64,000 nucleotides of DNA, from positions 59,584-123,583 of the forward strand of contig NZ_JAGFBV010000011.1 of the NCBI RefSeq assembly GCF_017948595.1, given 5' to 3'. The notes below the pieces were generated by a model, which saw only the letters and a program-made list of their open reading frames with translations, ran no database searches and had not been told where the DNA came from. Of the stretch, positions 44,898 through 55,122 are shown piece after piece; positions within the stretch are counted from its first letter, which is position 1; every line of letters starts with the position of its first letter. Origin of the DNA: Flavobacterium geliluteum (GTDB taxonomy: Bacteria; Bacteroidota; Bacteroidia; Flavobacteriales; Flavobacteriaceae). Position numbers and translations under genes: made by a program.

Positions 44898-45272
44898 TTA
44901 TAGCTTTGAAATAATATCTTTTTTAAATTTAGACAAAGTCGCTCTTGTTAAACCAAGATTTGCTTTTGTTGAGTCTACCGCTAAATAAATAAAATATTTA
45001 CCATCTTCAGAAACATCAATAATATGTATTTGATCTGTAAGTGTGATTAAAATATCGTTTATTTTTTGATCTAATCCTAAAGCTTTGATCGCACTTAATT
45101 TTGCTTTTACAACTTCTAAATTATAAGCAGAGGCTAATTCTGGGTCAAAATTTGGATTTAAAGAAAGAGAACAGTATGACATTCCAGTCTCAACCTCAGT
45201 TACAGAAACTGCGATAAAACCATTGATATTTTCTTTTAAATCGTTTTGAAAATCTTGTAAAAAATCTGACAT
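44898..45272 (-). CDS. Roadblock/LC7-like protein B of module 1
   Basis: A 124-residue soluble protein. Predicted order helix-strand-helix-strands, with NGFIAVSVTEVETGMSY, DPELASAYNLEVVKAK, DILITLTDQIHIIDVS and KANLGLTRATLSKF, is roadblock/LC7-like. It is about 55-60 percent identical by eye to the 56619 protein. It follows the module A gene by 17 bases. Roadblock proteins usually act on small Ras-like GTPases (for example MglB on MglA), but none is encoded here. Role is inferred only. Confidence 0.72.
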   Translation of the reverse strand: MSDFLQDFQNDLKENINGFIAVSVTEVETGMSYCSLSLNPNFDPELASAYNLEVVKAKLSAIKALGLDQKINDILITLTDQIHIIDVSEDGKYFIYLAVDSTKANLGLTRATLSKFKKDIISKL

Positions 45273-45289
45273 GTTTTAATTGTATTAAA

Positions 45290-45610
45290 TTAATTGTTGA
45301 AAACAGTATCCATTCTGCGCAGCAAAAGGCCCATTTTACTTATATCTTTAGAAAGCAGAGCGACACAATTATCATCCTGATTTTTATTGGCCACCACAAT
45401 TCCGTCATTGTTCTTAATCATCACTTGCTTGAGCTCTCCATTATTGAGGTCTTCAGACATCTCTAAAGACATTTTTAATATCATCCCAATCATTGCCGCT
45501 ACATTGCCATCATACTCTAAATTTACGGACTCAACCAAAACGCCGTCTATCGTAAAAACCAAACCAGATTCGGCTCCGGTTTCCTCTACAAGTGTGTTTA
45601 AATCAATCAT
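45290..45610 (-). CDS. Roadblock/LC7 domain protein A of module 1
   Basis: A 106-residue single-domain protein with the typical roadblock pattern: GLVFTIDGVLVESVN (first hairpin), VAAMIGMILKMSLEMSE (long helix), LKQVMIKNNDGIVVANK (second hairpin) and MGLLLRRM (last helix). The best match in the window is the 56225 protein (shared VAAM, GxLKQ, GIV and NK). It is the first gene of the two-gene unit. A -7 box (45640-45647) lies upstream and a small divergent gene beyond that. Confidence 0.8.
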   Translation of the reverse strand: MIDLNTLVEETGAESGLVFTIDGVLVESVNLEYDGNVAAMIGMILKMSLEMSEDLNNGELKQVMIKNNDGIVVANKNQDDNCVALLSKDISKMGLLLRRMDTVFNN

Positions 45611-45639
45611 ATTCCTGTTTTATCATGTTTAAGAATCGA

Positions 45640-45647
45640 CAAAGTTA
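45640..45647 (-). promoter_or_regulatory. Candidate -7 box (TAACTTTG) of roadblock module 1
   Basis: An exact TAnnTTTG match on the minus strand, 30 bases before the ATG at 45610. Confidence 0.5.
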
Positions 45648-45872
45648 TTTCAATAAATACAACTTTGCCATAAACACTTGTTAAAAAAAGACCAACCCTA
45701 ATCAACTGATTTACTTTTATTTATAACGTGATTTTTAGCTGTTTTTAGATTATAATGTGCAAAAAAAAGAAGGAGAAAAAGTAAATGTGTTTAAAAATAC
45801 AGGAGAACATTCAATAAAATTCAATTATAAGGTCAGAGGCTCATACAAACTCAATTTAAAAGAAGTTTTTAT

Positions 45873-45880
45873 TAAATTTG
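45873..45880 (+). promoter_or_regulatory. Candidate -7 box (TAAATTTG) of the 47-residue gene
   Basis: An exact TAnnTTTG match 16 bases before the ATG at 45896. Confidence 0.5.
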
Positions 45881-45895
45881 CAAAAAATTATTGAG

Positions 45896-46039
45896 ATGAA
45901 AACTGTTGAAGAATTGCGTTTTGACTTAAACGTAAAATTGATGAAGTTTAGAAGATTTCGTTTTGAAAACGGAAGTATAAACAATGAAAATGAGGGAGAA
46001 CCAGAGAAAAAGGGCTTCTTTAAAAAAATTTTCAGTTAA
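45896..46039 (+). CDS. Small basic protein divergent from roadblock module 1, 47 residues
   Basis: An ATG-to-TAA frame of 47 residues with an N-terminal MKTVEELRFDLNVKLMKFRR, a polar middle, and a C-terminal EKKGFFKKIFS. A -7 box lies upstream and a perfect hairpin terminator directly follows, which supports a real gene. It resembles part of the 69-residue protein beside module 2: both have MK-x-x-E-x-LR-x-x-L near the start and a basic Gly-Lys-(hydrophobic) segment ending Phe-Ser. Role unknown; it may bind the roadblock pair or a membrane. Confidence 0.7.
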   Translation: MKTVEELRFDLNVKLMKFRRFRFENGSINNENEGEPEKKGFFKKIFS

Positions 46040-46052
46040 AAATTATAGATAG

Positions 46053-46101
46053 AAAAAGCTGAACTTATTGAAACAAATCTTTCAATAAGTTCAGCTTTTA
46101 A
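46053..46101 (+). terminator. Terminator of the 47-residue gene
   Basis: AAAAGCTGAACTTATTGAAA is followed by a short loop and its inverse ending GTTCAGCTTTT. Confidence 0.88.
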
Positions 46102-46166
46102 ACTTCTAATTATCGCTAATTTTCTAATTCTGGAAATAACGCAAAAATAGCGGTAATTTTAATTTG

Positions 46167-48929
46167 TCAGATATTTTCTTCAAAAGAAATAGTGCGGTCA
46201 AAAATTTCGTTTAACAGTACCACAATCTCCTCGACATAATTCGCCAGAATTTCTTTTGTAACAGTTATATGTAATTCTTTTTCTTCTTTAAAACCAAAAG
46301 GCAGAAAACCTGATTTTAAGTTTTTAAACGAAATAATTCCTGCTTCCATCGGAATGTCTTTCATTTCGTTTTCGAACATAAAAGCATACGCTAAAACCTG
46401 AATAATTTTATCGTTTTTAAGGTCTTTAGTTAACCCATTCCATGATTTAAGCACAACATTGGCTCTCTCTACTTTTCCGGTCTTATAATCAATGATTCTA
46501 ATTTTTCCGTTGCGCAATTCAATTCTATCGACATTTCCTTTAATCAAAACAGGAAAAGGCAAACTCTGATGTATTAATTCACGTTCGAAAGTTTTTTCCA
46601 GAGCAATAATCTTGATGGCGTCTCCGCTTTTGATTGCTTCCAGTTCTAATTTAAGAAAATTGAGAACATTCCGTTTGGCGACTTCAAAAGCCAATAAATT
46701 TCGTCCTTTCTTGATTTCGCCTTCTTTATACACCAATTTAAATTGTTTTAAAACTTCGTCATCCAAAAGCTTGAAGCAATTTGAAATATCTGTTTCCGAA
46801 ATAAACCTGCCGACAAAAGGATCATAAAGCGCTTTTAATGTTTCATGAATGATCGTTCCGAGCGTATTTAAGGCAATATTTTCTTCAACCTCTTCTACTT
46901 CTCTAATTCGTAGTATTTTTTGAAAATAAAAATCAATAGGATTCCTAATATAACTTGTCAAAGCAGAAGGAGAAAAACCAGCAGTTGCAATTTCTTTCAG
47001 GCGCTCCATCACCGCCTCAGACTTGGGTATTACCATCCGCTGATAAGCTGTTGTAGGCAAAACAGGATTATAAATATCAAATGTAAGCTGGTGTTTGGAT
47101 TGTTTTTCTACTTCCAATTGTGTAATAAAACGACTTCGCTCGCCAGCATCCAATCCGTCATTTTCAGTATTATATATTAGATAAATATTTTTGGCTCGCT
47201 GCAATAAATGATAAAAATGATACGTATAAATAGCATCTTTCTCCTTAAAAGTAGGAAGACCCAATTCTTTTTTTACATCATAAGGAATAAATGAATTCTG
47301 CGATTTTCCCGCCGGAAATTTACCCTCATTCATAGAAGTTACAATTACCGTATCAAAATCTAAGACACGACTTTCGAGCACCCCCATGATTTGCAAGCCT
47401 CTTAAAGGTTCTCCTTCAAAAGAAACTTCGGCTACCTCTATAATCTGCTTATAGATAGCGTACAAAGTATCAATATTATCAATATGCTGATGTTGAGAAT
47501 AGTAATTGATGAGCTTATTTATTACTTTAAAAACGGCAAACACAAAAGTTTTGGCTATTTTTTCTTCCTCATTATCGTTATTAAAATTTTCTTTGACCAA
47601 AAGCAAGAGCGCAGCAATATTATCGAGAACTGCGAGCGCTCCATTCTCCCATTTTTGAAATAATAATAAAAACAAATCTGAAGCACTTGCGTTGAGTTCC
47701 AGAATTTTTTTATGGGTAATAAACGTATAATTATTTTCTTTTATAATTTTGACCAAATGAGTCGCATGCGCATACGGCTCGATCAAAGGATGAGTTAAAA
47801 CGTCCAAAACATCTTTGTAATAAAAAACATAGTGATCTCCTTTTCTGGAAATCGCATTCGTATGCATTTTAAACAACTTTGCAATCAGGATCTGTGATGG
47901 ATTGTTTTTACTCGAATAGCCCATCGTAATGTTTAGAGCACCCACAGAGGAAGGCAGTGCGTACAAGACCGGCATAAGCAAATTTTCTTCACCAAGTACG
48001 ATTGCTACCTTATCCAGAGAAGTAGAGGGATTTTCCTCGATTATTTTTTCAATGATACTACCTGTTAGTTTAGCCTGACCAATAGTTTTAGGAGTTCCTA
48101 TTACTTGGATATTCTTGCTTTGCGAAAAATCATCTACAATCCAGTCGAAGGTATGTGATTTATAATGTTTCCAGCTTTCTTTAAAGCGTCTTACAAACAA
48201 TCCCGCATCATGATAAGGGTCGTTTAAAAAAGTGCTGTCTACGTCCCAATAAATTTTAGCCTGCTCAAGTGCCAAAAGGTGCTGAACAATTCTTTCTTCG
48301 GCAGCATTTAACGCATTAAATCCAGCAAAAATATATGTTTGATTTGAAGTAGAATTCGAAAAATGATTAAGATTATTTACCGCCTCTCTATAAATCAAAC
48401 CCTGATATCCCAAACCTTTATTTAATAAATGCAGATAAAGAGCCTCATAGTAAATAGGTAATAGCTTCCAGAAATCAATATAATTTTCTAAAAGTTTTGT
48501 TTTATCTTCGACTTCAATACCCCATTTTTTAATGTCTTCAATATCTTTAAGATAAGACAAAACATGCGATGGGTCCAGTAAGTAACGATCAATCTCGTTA
48601 AAATCTTGTAAAAGTGTCTTTGCCCAATTGGCGAACAACTCAAAAGACTGTTGATTTTGTTTCTCGGTTATAGAGAGATAAACTTCATAAAACTCAAATA
48701 ACAGTTCTATAGAATCCAGAGATCTTATCGAGGCTACATCCTGAACAAAATCTTCAATACTAATAATCTCAGGACAAATGATAGTATTTGCAATTTGCTT
48801 TTGCAAAGCTTCTATTAAAAAAACTTTTGCTCTTTTATTAGGCAGTACGATAACTATCTCGTCTAGTTTAGTCGCATAATCCTGAATTACTACTGTCGCT
48901 ATTTTTTCGAGAAAAGAAATATTTATCAT
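46167..48929 (-). CDS. AddB-like PD-(D/E)XK nuclease family protein
   Basis: About 920 residues. The C-terminal nuclease core is visible: GNVDRIELRNGKIRIIDYKTGK holds the Asp and DYKTG of PD-(D/E)XK enzymes, and the helicase-like N-terminal half has IVLPNKRAKVFLIEAL. It resembles AddB/RexB, the partner of the AddA helicase-nuclease in double-strand-break end resection. The four iron-sulfur cysteines of classic AddB are not seen. I start at 48929 (MINISFLEK); the ATG at 48956 lies inside the ompA terminator hairpin. The AddA-like gene is 3 kb upstream on the same strand. Confidence 0.82.
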   Translation of the reverse strand: MINISFLEKIATVVIQDYATKLDEIVIVLPNKRAKVFLIEALQKQIANTIICPEIISIEDFVQDVASIRSLDSIELLFEFYEVYLSITEKQNQQSFELFANWAKTLLQDFNEIDRYLLDPSHVLSYLKDIEDIKKWGIEVEDKTKLLENYIDFWKLLPIYYEALYLHLLNKGLGYQGLIYREAVNNLNHFSNSTSNQTYIFAGFNALNAAEERIVQHLLALEQAKIYWDVDSTFLNDPYHDAGLFVRRFKESWKHYKSHTFDWIVDDFSQSKNIQVIGTPKTIGQAKLTGSIIEKIIEENPSTSLDKVAIVLGEENLLMPVLYALPSSVGALNITMGYSSKNNPSQILIAKLFKMHTNAISRKGDHYVFYYKDVLDVLTHPLIEPYAHATHLVKIIKENNYTFITHKKILELNASASDLFLLLFQKWENGALAVLDNIAALLLLVKENFNNDNEEEKIAKTFVFAVFKVINKLINYYSQHQHIDNIDTLYAIYKQIIEVAEVSFEGEPLRGLQIMGVLESRVLDFDTVIVTSMNEGKFPAGKSQNSFIPYDVKKELGLPTFKEKDAIYTYHFYHLLQRAKNIYLIYNTENDGLDAGERSRFITQLEVEKQSKHQLTFDIYNPVLPTTAYQRMVIPKSEAVMERLKEIATAGFSPSALTSYIRNPIDFYFQKILRIREVEEVEENIALNTLGTIIHETLKALYDPFVGRFISETDISNCFKLLDDEVLKQFKLVYKEGEIKKGRNLLAFEVAKRNVLNFLKLELEAIKSGDAIKIIALEKTFERELIHQSLPFPVLIKGNVDRIELRNGKIRIIDYKTGKVERANVVLKSWNGLTKDLKNDKIIQVLAYAFMFENEMKDIPMEAGIISFKNLKSGFLPFGFKEEKELHITVTKEILANYVEEIVVLLNEIFDRTISFEENI

Positions 48930-48940
48930 TTGATAAAAAT

Positions 48941-48973
48941 AAAAAAAGCCATTCAATTAAGAATGGCTTTTTA
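48941..48973 (-). terminator. Terminator of the OmpA family gene
   Basis: AAAAAGCCATTC and GAATGGCTTTTT pair around AATTAA, directly after the ompA-type stop. Confidence 0.87.
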
Positions 48974-48993
48974 GAATTATTTAAAAAAGTAAA

Positions 48994-50436
48994 TTATAGT
49001 TTACCTTGATATTTAGAACCGATGTGTTTGATTTCAGTTCTTCTGTTTTGTGCTTTACCTGCAGCAGTTTTATTGCTTGCAACTGGCATAGACTCACCAA
49101 AACCTTTAGACTCTAAGTTATCAACATTTACACCTCTTTCGATCAAAGCATTCATAACTGCTGCTGCTCTGTCCTCAGAAAGTTTTTGATTCAATTTATC
49201 AGAACCATCACTATCAGTGTGACCTTCAATGCTAAATTTAGCATTTGGATAGTTTTTAAGGATAGATCTAATTGCATCTAATCTAGCAAGAGTTTCTTGA
49301 TCTCCTGTTTTGAAAGTAGCTTTACCTGAGTTAAAGTAAACCGCTCTAGCAGCAACTTTAAGTTCTTCTAAAGCTTCAGAAGTTACTTCTGGACATCCTC
49401 TGTTACTAGCTGGACCAGCTACAGTAGGACAATCGTCATCTTTGTCAAGAACACCATCTTTATCAGCGTCTAAGAAAGGACAACCACCATTTTCTCTTGG
49501 ACCAGCAACTGTAGGACATTTGTCATCTTTATCAGCAACACCATCACCGTCAGCATCTGGACAACCGTTTAATGCAGCTAAACCAGCAACATCTGGACAA
49601 GCATCTTTTGCATCAGCAATTCCGTCTCCGTCAGTATCAGGACATCCGTTTAATGCAGCTAAACCAAATACATCTGGACAAGCATCACTAGCGTCAACGA
49701 TTCCGTCTCCGTCAGTATCAGGACATCCGTTGAATTGTTTCAAACCAGCAACATCTGGACAAGCATCATCTTTATCGTAGATACCATCTCCGTCAGTATC
49801 TTTACCTCCGAATTTGAAAACTAAACCAGCAGTGTGTTGGAATACAGAACGATCTCCTTGACCATCAGCAACAGCCCACTTGTATTTTGTAGCAAGCTCA
49901 AGACCAATAGCATCTGTGAACCAGAAAGTTAAACCAGCACCTGGGTTAACTGTACCAAAGCTCTCGTCTCCGAAGAAAGTATAACCTCCACCAACAGTTA
50001 ACGAAGGATCAATTACTTTAGATCCTAATAACTCTTGGAAGCTATATCTGATAGTGGCATCAATTCCGTAATACATCAAATCACCAGGATTAGATACTAC
50101 GTTACCTCTTGAATCCTGACCAGCAGAACCTGGAGCAAAAGTTACCAATTTATCAATTTTGTTTACAGACCCTTGTAAACCTAGAGAGAATCCACTACCT
50201 ACGTATCTAGACACACCAATGTAAGATAAAGAAGGAAGGATATTCCAGTTGTCTTTTACAGCGAATGGCTGAGAAAAGTGTTGATCAAAGAATCCACTTC
50301 CTGCACCAGAACTGGTTCTAGTGTCAACGGCGTTAACCCCAAAAGAGATAGCCCATGGATTGTTACTGTCTTGCGCGTGAGAGCTTAAACCCATCACCAT
50401 CATTACAGCAACTAAAAGTTTGTTAAGATGTTTCAT
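48994..50436 (-). CDS. OmpA family protein with thrombospondin type 3 repeats
   Basis: A 480-residue outer membrane protein with a signal peptide (1-21). The N-terminal part is an eight-strand-type beta-barrel. It is followed by at least five calcium-binding TSP3 repeats (DTDGDGI..., [14 protein letters not shown]) at about 215-325. The C-terminal OmpA peptidoglycan-binding domain is intact: [28 protein letters not shown], and the Arg in NRRTEI. It anchors the outer membrane to the cell wall. A canonical -33/-7 promoter suggests high expression. Confidence 0.95.
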   Translation of the reverse strand: MKHLNKLLVAVMMVMGLSSHAQDSNNPWAISFGVNAVDTRTSSGAGSGFFDQHFSQPFAVKDNWNILPSLSYIGVSRYVGSGFSLGLQGSVNKIDKLVTFAPGSAGQDSRGNVVSNPGDLMYYGIDATIRYSFQELLGSKVIDPSLTVGGGYTFFGDESFGTVNPGAGLTFWFTDAIGLELATKYKWAVADGQGDRSVFQHTAGLVFKFGGKDTDGDGIYDKDDACPDVAGLKQFNGCPDTDGDGIVDASDACPDVFGLAALNGCPDTDGDGIADAKDACPDVAGLAALNGCPDADGDGVADKDDKCPTVAGPRENGGCPFLDADKDGVLDKDDDCPTVAGPASNRGCPEVTSEALEELKVAARAVYFNSGKATFKTGDQETLARLDAIRSILKNYPNAKFSIEGHTDSDGSDKLNQKLSEDRAAAVMNALIERGVNVDNLESKGFGESMPVASNKTAAGKAQNRRTEIKHIGSKYQGKL

Positions 50437-50473
50437 ACTTAATTTTTTTAATTACAATTTAGTTAATTACTAG

Positions 50474-50504
50474 CAAAAGTAACACCAAATTTTTTAAATT
50501 CAAA
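50474..50504 (-). promoter_or_regulatory. Strong -33/-7 promoter of the OmpA family gene
   Basis: On the minus strand TTTG (50501-50504) and TACTTTTG (50474-50481) are separated by 19 bases, matching the Bacteroidota consensus TTTG-N19-TAnnTTTG. Confidence 0.75.
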
Positions 50505-50549
50505 ATGAAATGTTAAAAAAAACCTACAAAAAAGAGACTAAAGTGGTAA

Positions 50550-51743
50550 TTATATAACTTTTAACATTTTTCCAACAAGAACAAAGGCACTTATAGCCTT
50601 GTCCAGATGCTCTTTTGTGTGTGCTGCAGAAAGCTGAACTCTAATACGTGCTTTTTCTTTTGGTACTACTGGAAAAAAGAAACCAATAACATAAATACCT
50701 TGTTTTAAGAGCTCGTTTGCCATTGTTTGCGACAATTTTGCATCATATAACATAACCGGTACAATAGCCGAATCACCATCGATGATATCAAAACCTGCCT
50801 CTTTCATTCCGTTTTTAAAATAATTGGTATTCCATTCTAACTTATCTCTTAAAGAAGTATCTTTTTCTAAAAGCTCAAAAACCTTTATAGAAGCGCCAAC
50901 AATAGCCGGTGCCAAAGAATTCGAGAACAAATAAGGTCTAGAACGTTGACGCAACAATTCGATAATCTCCTTTTTTGCTGTTGTATATCCGCCCATAGCA
51001 CCACCTAAAGCTTTACCAAGAGTTCCTGTAATAATATCAACACGCCCCATAACTCCTTTTGCCTCAAGCGTACCTTTACCGGTAGCACCAATAAATCCAG
51101 CGGCATGACATTCGTCAACCATGACCATAGCATCATATTTATCGGCCAAATCACATATTTTATCCAACGGAGCTACCAAACCATCCATAGAAAACACACC
51201 ATCGGTCACAATTAATTTAAATCGGGCTCCTGCTTCATTTGCTTTTATCAATTGCTGTTCAAGATCTTCCATGTTGCTGTTTTCATAGCGATAACGGGCT
51301 GCTTTACACAAACGAACTCCATCTATAATAGAAGCATGATTTAAACTGTCCGAAATAATAGCGTCATTCTCGCCCAGCAATGGTTCAAAAACACCTCCGT
51401 TAGCATCAAAAGCAGCTGCGTACAATATAGTATCTTCTGTACCATAAAAATCTGCAATCTTTTTTTCTAATGTCTTATGAATATCTTGCGTACCACAAAT
51501 AAAACGCACAGATGACATTCCAAAACCATGCGTATCCATTGCGTCTTTTGCTGCCTGAACAACTTCAGGATGAGAGGAAAGTCCTAAGTAATTATTGGCA
51601 CAAAAGTTCAAAACTTTCTCACCAGTTGATATCGTAATCTCTGCATCTTGTGCAGAAGTTATGATACGTTCTTTTTTGAATATTCCGTTTTCTTCAATAG
51701 TCTGCAATTCGTTTTGCAAGTAATCTTTTATCTTACCGTACAT
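50550..51743 (-). CDS. kbl: Glycine C-acetyltransferase (2-amino-3-ketobutyrate CoA ligase)
   Basis: A 397-residue PLP enzyme of the alpha-oxoamine synthase family. The Schiff-base Lys244 is in [15 protein letters not shown]. The PLP-binding [10 protein letters not shown] and [12 protein letters not shown] segments and the N-terminal [11 protein letters not shown] are conserved. The 397-residue length and [10 protein letters not shown] start match KBL rather than BioF. It makes glycine and acetyl-CoA in threonine breakdown. No tdh gene is adjacent. Confidence 0.9.
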   Translation of the reverse strand: MYGKIKDYLQNELQTIEENGIFKKERIITSAQDAEITISTGEKVLNFCANNYLGLSSHPEVVQAAKDAMDTHGFGMSSVRFICGTQDIHKTLEKKIADFYGTEDTILYAAAFDANGGVFEPLLGENDAIISDSLNHASIIDGVRLCKAARYRYENSNMEDLEQQLIKANEAGARFKLIVTDGVFSMDGLVAPLDKICDLADKYDAMVMVDECHAAGFIGATGKGTLEAKGVMGRVDIITGTLGKALGGAMGGYTTAKKEIIELLRQRSRPYLFSNSLAPAIVGASIKVFELLEKDTSLRDKLEWNTNYFKNGMKEAGFDIIDGDSAIVPVMLYDAKLSQTMANELLKQGIYVIGFFFPVVPKEKARIRVQLSAAHTKEHLDKAISAFVLVGKMLKVI

Positions 51744-51824
51744 ATTTATACATTTAAAACGTTAAAAATTAACAGTTTAGACCATTTACAGCCCTGATAA
51801 TCCTTTAACATCTGGTTAATTATT

Positions 51825-54800
51825 TCACAAATTTACTACATCGATTTCTGTTCCTATATACACCAAAGCATTTTTTAACACTCTGTACCCTAAATCTTCA
51901 ATAGCAAGTTGATATTCTTGAATTTGCTGCTTGTATTTAACATTAGCAGCGCCAGTTTTATAATCCAAAAGATAAGCTTCTTTATTTTTAGTAAAAACTA
52001 TTCGATCGGGTTTTAAAATTTTCCCTTCTTTTTGAACAATTGTTTGCTCGTTTAATATTTTGCAACTTCCGTCAAAATAAATATTTAGCTCCGCATGATT
52101 CACTATTTCCTGAAGTGTCTTGTAGACAATTTCTTTTTGATCAAATGTAATTAATCCGTTTTCTAAAGCTTTTACGATCGACAACTCAACATCTGACTTG
52201 TCTTTTACGAAAGCCAGAATTTCGTGAATGACATTTCCATACGAAATTGCCTCTTGCTGATGCGTTCCCCACATCAACGCTTCTTTTTGAGCAATTTTTA
52301 TATTTTTCGGATTTAAAACTTCCGAAACCATCGGAATGGTCATCACCTCATCCAGAGCCGGTACAGACTGAGAAAGTTTCGCTTTATTCCCAAATTCATA
52401 TTCTAATTTTTCTTCCTCATACACCCCTTCATTTATCAAATATTTTATAAAAAACGAAGCCATATTACTCGCAAACTCTCCGTCTTTCTTTTCTTTCATA
52501 GATTGAGAAATAACAAACAGTTGTTCTTCGGCACGAGTCAGAGCTACATACAAAACATTAATATTATCGAGTAATTCCTCTTGTTTTTTTAGATTAAAAA
52601 CCAGAGACGCATGCTCGCCAAAACCTTCGACAGCGGTACTATTGTCTATCAAAGCTTTTGGAAGTCCTAGATCATCATTTTCGGTATCGAGCCATAATTT
52701 ATCTTTTGGTTTTCGGCTGTAATCTTCTTCGGCAAAAGGCATGATAACAACAGGAAACTCCAATCCTTTAGACTTATGAATCGTCATGATGCGAATAGCA
52801 TTTTTGCCTTCCGGCGAAGGAATACTAAATTTAGATCCGTTTTTATCCCAGTACGCCAAAAAATCAGCTATTCCAGCCTGATTGCGAATATCTCTTTCCA
52901 AAACAATATCCAGAAAATATTGCACGTACGCATTTCCTTGAGCGGGAAGAAATTTTGAAATGATAATTTCGACCGCTTCGTACAATGATTTTTTACGAAT
53001 TCCTTCAAAAGAAAGTGAAAGATCCAGCGTTAAAAGCCATTTTTCGAAATCATTTTCCTGCCTCTGAGCCATTCCTTTTGCGATAAAATCATGAATAGGC
53101 AAATCAACCGCTTTATTGACCGCCAAAAAATGCAGAAAATTTGCTTTTGCTTCTAAGTCTGCACTATTATTCAAATATTTTAATAAATGAACAATCAGGC
53201 GCACTTCTGTGGCATTTTGAATCATCAAAGTTTCTGAGGACAAAAGCGGAATATTTTGCTCTGTGAGATACGTCGCGATTGCGATTCCCTGATCTCTTTT
53301 TCGAGTTAAAATCACAATATCTTTATATTCAAAACCTTCCCGAAGTACTTTCTGAATTGTATTTAATGTTGCCAAAACATACAAATCATTTTTTTCGACA
53401 ACCTCTTCTTCGTCAGCAGCATCATTTTTTTCGATTATCGGAAGAAAAGAAATATTAACATAACCACCTTTTTTTGCATTTGAATTTTGAAAACTGTGAT
53501 TTTCGTACAGATCTTTATAATCTTCATTAGAAAATTCGGTCGAAATCAACTTAAAAAAAGCATTATTAAAATCAATAATCTCGCTGTAGCTGCGATAATT
53601 GGTATTTAAATGTCTTATTTCTTTATCAGGATTATTAAACGGATTCGTGTCTTTGCTCAGTTCGATAAACTGCTCTGCTTTTCCGCCACGCCAGCGATAA
53701 ATAGACTGTTTAGGATCACCAACAATCATCAGAGTGCCTTTGTTGCCCAAATCATCTTGCCCCGAAAGCGCATTATCAATCAGCGGAATTAGGTTTTGCC
53801 ACTGCATTTCTGAAGTATCCTGAAATTCATCAATAAAAAAATGACGGTATCTTTCGCCTAAGCGTTCATAAATAAAAGGCGCTGGCTGATTCTGAATCTC
53901 TCGATGAATAATCGCATTAAATTCAGAAATAGACAAAACATTTTGTTCTGACTGAATTTTCGCCAACTCATTACTCACCGTATTTAGCAACGAAAGCGGC
54001 GTAATATTTTTTAGAAAAGCCTTGTAAAAATCTCTTTTTTCAAACTTTTTATAAATTTTATCTAAATTATGGAGTAACTCGGGAATTATATTTTCAATTA
54101 AAGCTCGGTCTTTGGCGGTTTTATTGATGGTAATATCTTCAAACTCGTGAAAAGTTTTATTTCTCGGATTGAATTTACCGTCTCGAATACTTTCTAAATG
54201 ATTAGGGAAAGTTCCTCTCGAAAACGACTTCAAATCAATTCCGTTTTTGTCAATTAAATCGAGTAATTCTTCTGCAGCCTGTTGATTTTCTTTTTCTAAA
54301 TCGGCACAAAGAGCCGACATTTTCTTTTTGACCGCCACAAATTCCTCGATAGAAGTGTCCTGAAAATGCAAAATTTCGTTTCGATTATTTTCATTCAAAA
54401 CCAAACGACCCGTTTCAAGAATCTCGCGCGAAACATCCCAACTTTTATCATCATCGGTTTTTTCCATCGTAAAATCTACGAGCAAATTGGTCAGCGTTTC
54501 GTCCTGACCCGCTTGCGCAATAATAGCATCAACGGCTTCTATCAATAAATTTTCGGTATCCAAAGTAACCTCAAAAGTCATCGGCAAATTAAGATCATGC
54601 GCAAAAGCACGAATAACTTTGTGCGTAAATTTATCGATAGTAGAAATATCAAAAGCAGCATAATTGTGAATAAGATGCTTGATGATATTTTGAGACTTGG
54701 TCTTGATTTTAATGATAGAAAGACTTGTTTCTCTGGACAAATCTTCCATTAATTCAATGGCTTTCGCCGAAGGTTCGTCTTTGGCAAATTCAGACAAACT

Positions 54801-54980
54801 GCCCACAATTCGGCTTTTCATCTCATGCACCGCTTTATTAGTAAAAGTGATGGCCAGGATATTTCGATAAGCATCATTTTTGGGAGATGATAGAATAATT
54901 TTGAGGTATTCCTTAACCAAAGTATAGGTTTTTCCAGAACCCGCCGATGCATCGTAAATAGAAAAAGACGGACTTTGCAT
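51825..54980 (-). CDS. AddA/RecB-like UvrD helicase with C-terminal nuclease motif
   Basis: A 1051-residue SF1 helicase. Walker A is YDASAGSGKTYTLVKEYLK (about 8-26), followed by AITFTNKAVHEMKSRI, the DEXX-type box FIDEFQDTSEMQW, VGDPKQSIYRWRGG and NVLYVALTRAEEQLFV. The C-terminus has DYKTGAANVKYKQQIQEYQ, the nuclease signature. It probably works with the AddB-like protein to process double-strand breaks. The pair is not adjacent: kbl and the OmpA gene lie between. Confidence 0.9.
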   Translation of the reverse strand: MQSPSFSIYDASAGSGKTYTLVKEYLKIILSSPKNDAYRNILAITFTNKAVHEMKSRIVGSLSEFAKDEPSAKAIELMEDLSRETSLSIIKIKTKSQNIIKHLIHNYAAFDISTIDKFTHKVIRAFAHDLNLPMTFEVTLDTENLLIEAVDAIIAQAGQDETLTNLLVDFTMEKTDDDKSWDVSREILETGRLVLNENNRNEILHFQDTSIEEFVAVKKKMSALCADLEKENQQAAEELLDLIDKNGIDLKSFSRGTFPNHLESIRDGKFNPRNKTFHEFEDITINKTAKDRALIENIIPELLHNLDKIYKKFEKRDFYKAFLKNITPLSLLNTVSNELAKIQSEQNVLSISEFNAIIHREIQNQPAPFIYERLGERYRHFFIDEFQDTSEMQWQNLIPLIDNALSGQDDLGNKGTLMIVGDPKQSIYRWRGGKAEQFIELSKDTNPFNNPDKEIRHLNTNYRSYSEIIDFNNAFFKLISTEFSNEDYKDLYENHSFQNSNAKKGGYVNISFLPIIEKNDAADEEEVVEKNDLYVLATLNTIQKVLREGFEYKDIVILTRKRDQGIAIATYLTEQNIPLLSSETLMIQNATEVRLIVHLLKYLNNSADLEAKANFLHFLAVNKAVDLPIHDFIAKGMAQRQENDFEKWLLTLDLSLSFEGIRKKSLYEAVEIIISKFLPAQGNAYVQYFLDIVLERDIRNQAGIADFLAYWDKNGSKFSIPSPEGKNAIRIMTIHKSKGLEFPVVIMPFAEEDYSRKPKDKLWLDTENDDLGLPKALIDNSTAVEGFGEHASLVFNLKKQEELLDNINVLYVALTRAEEQLFVISQSMKEKKDGEFASNMASFFIKYLINEGVYEEEKLEYEFGNKAKLSQSVPALDEVMTIPMVSEVLNPKNIKIAQKEALMWGTHQQEAISYGNVIHEILAFVKDKSDVELSIVKALENGLITFDQKEIVYKTLQEIVNHAELNIYFDGSCKILNEQTIVQKEGKILKPDRIVFTKNKEAYLLDYKTGAANVKYKQQIQEYQLAIEDLGYRVLKNALVYIGTEIDVVNL

Positions 54981-55122
54981 AAGAGAGGTTTTAGTATTGT
55001 AAAAATAGCACTTTAAATATTAAATCCCAATACTACAGAATTCCAAATTCCAATATCTGCATGCAACAAACGCATCAAATATTGGAATTTGGAATATATA
55101 TTTTTTTGATTTTATAAAAAAA

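Noticed and set aside
45757..45894. A 45-codon GTG frame ending one base before the 47-residue gene
   Set aside because: It has only a GTG start, no recognisable pattern, and contains the candidate -7 box of the next gene. It could be real but I cannot support it.
49442..49780. Repetitive plus-strand frame of 112 codons
   Set aside because: It is the antisense shadow of the thrombospondin repeats in the OmpA family gene.
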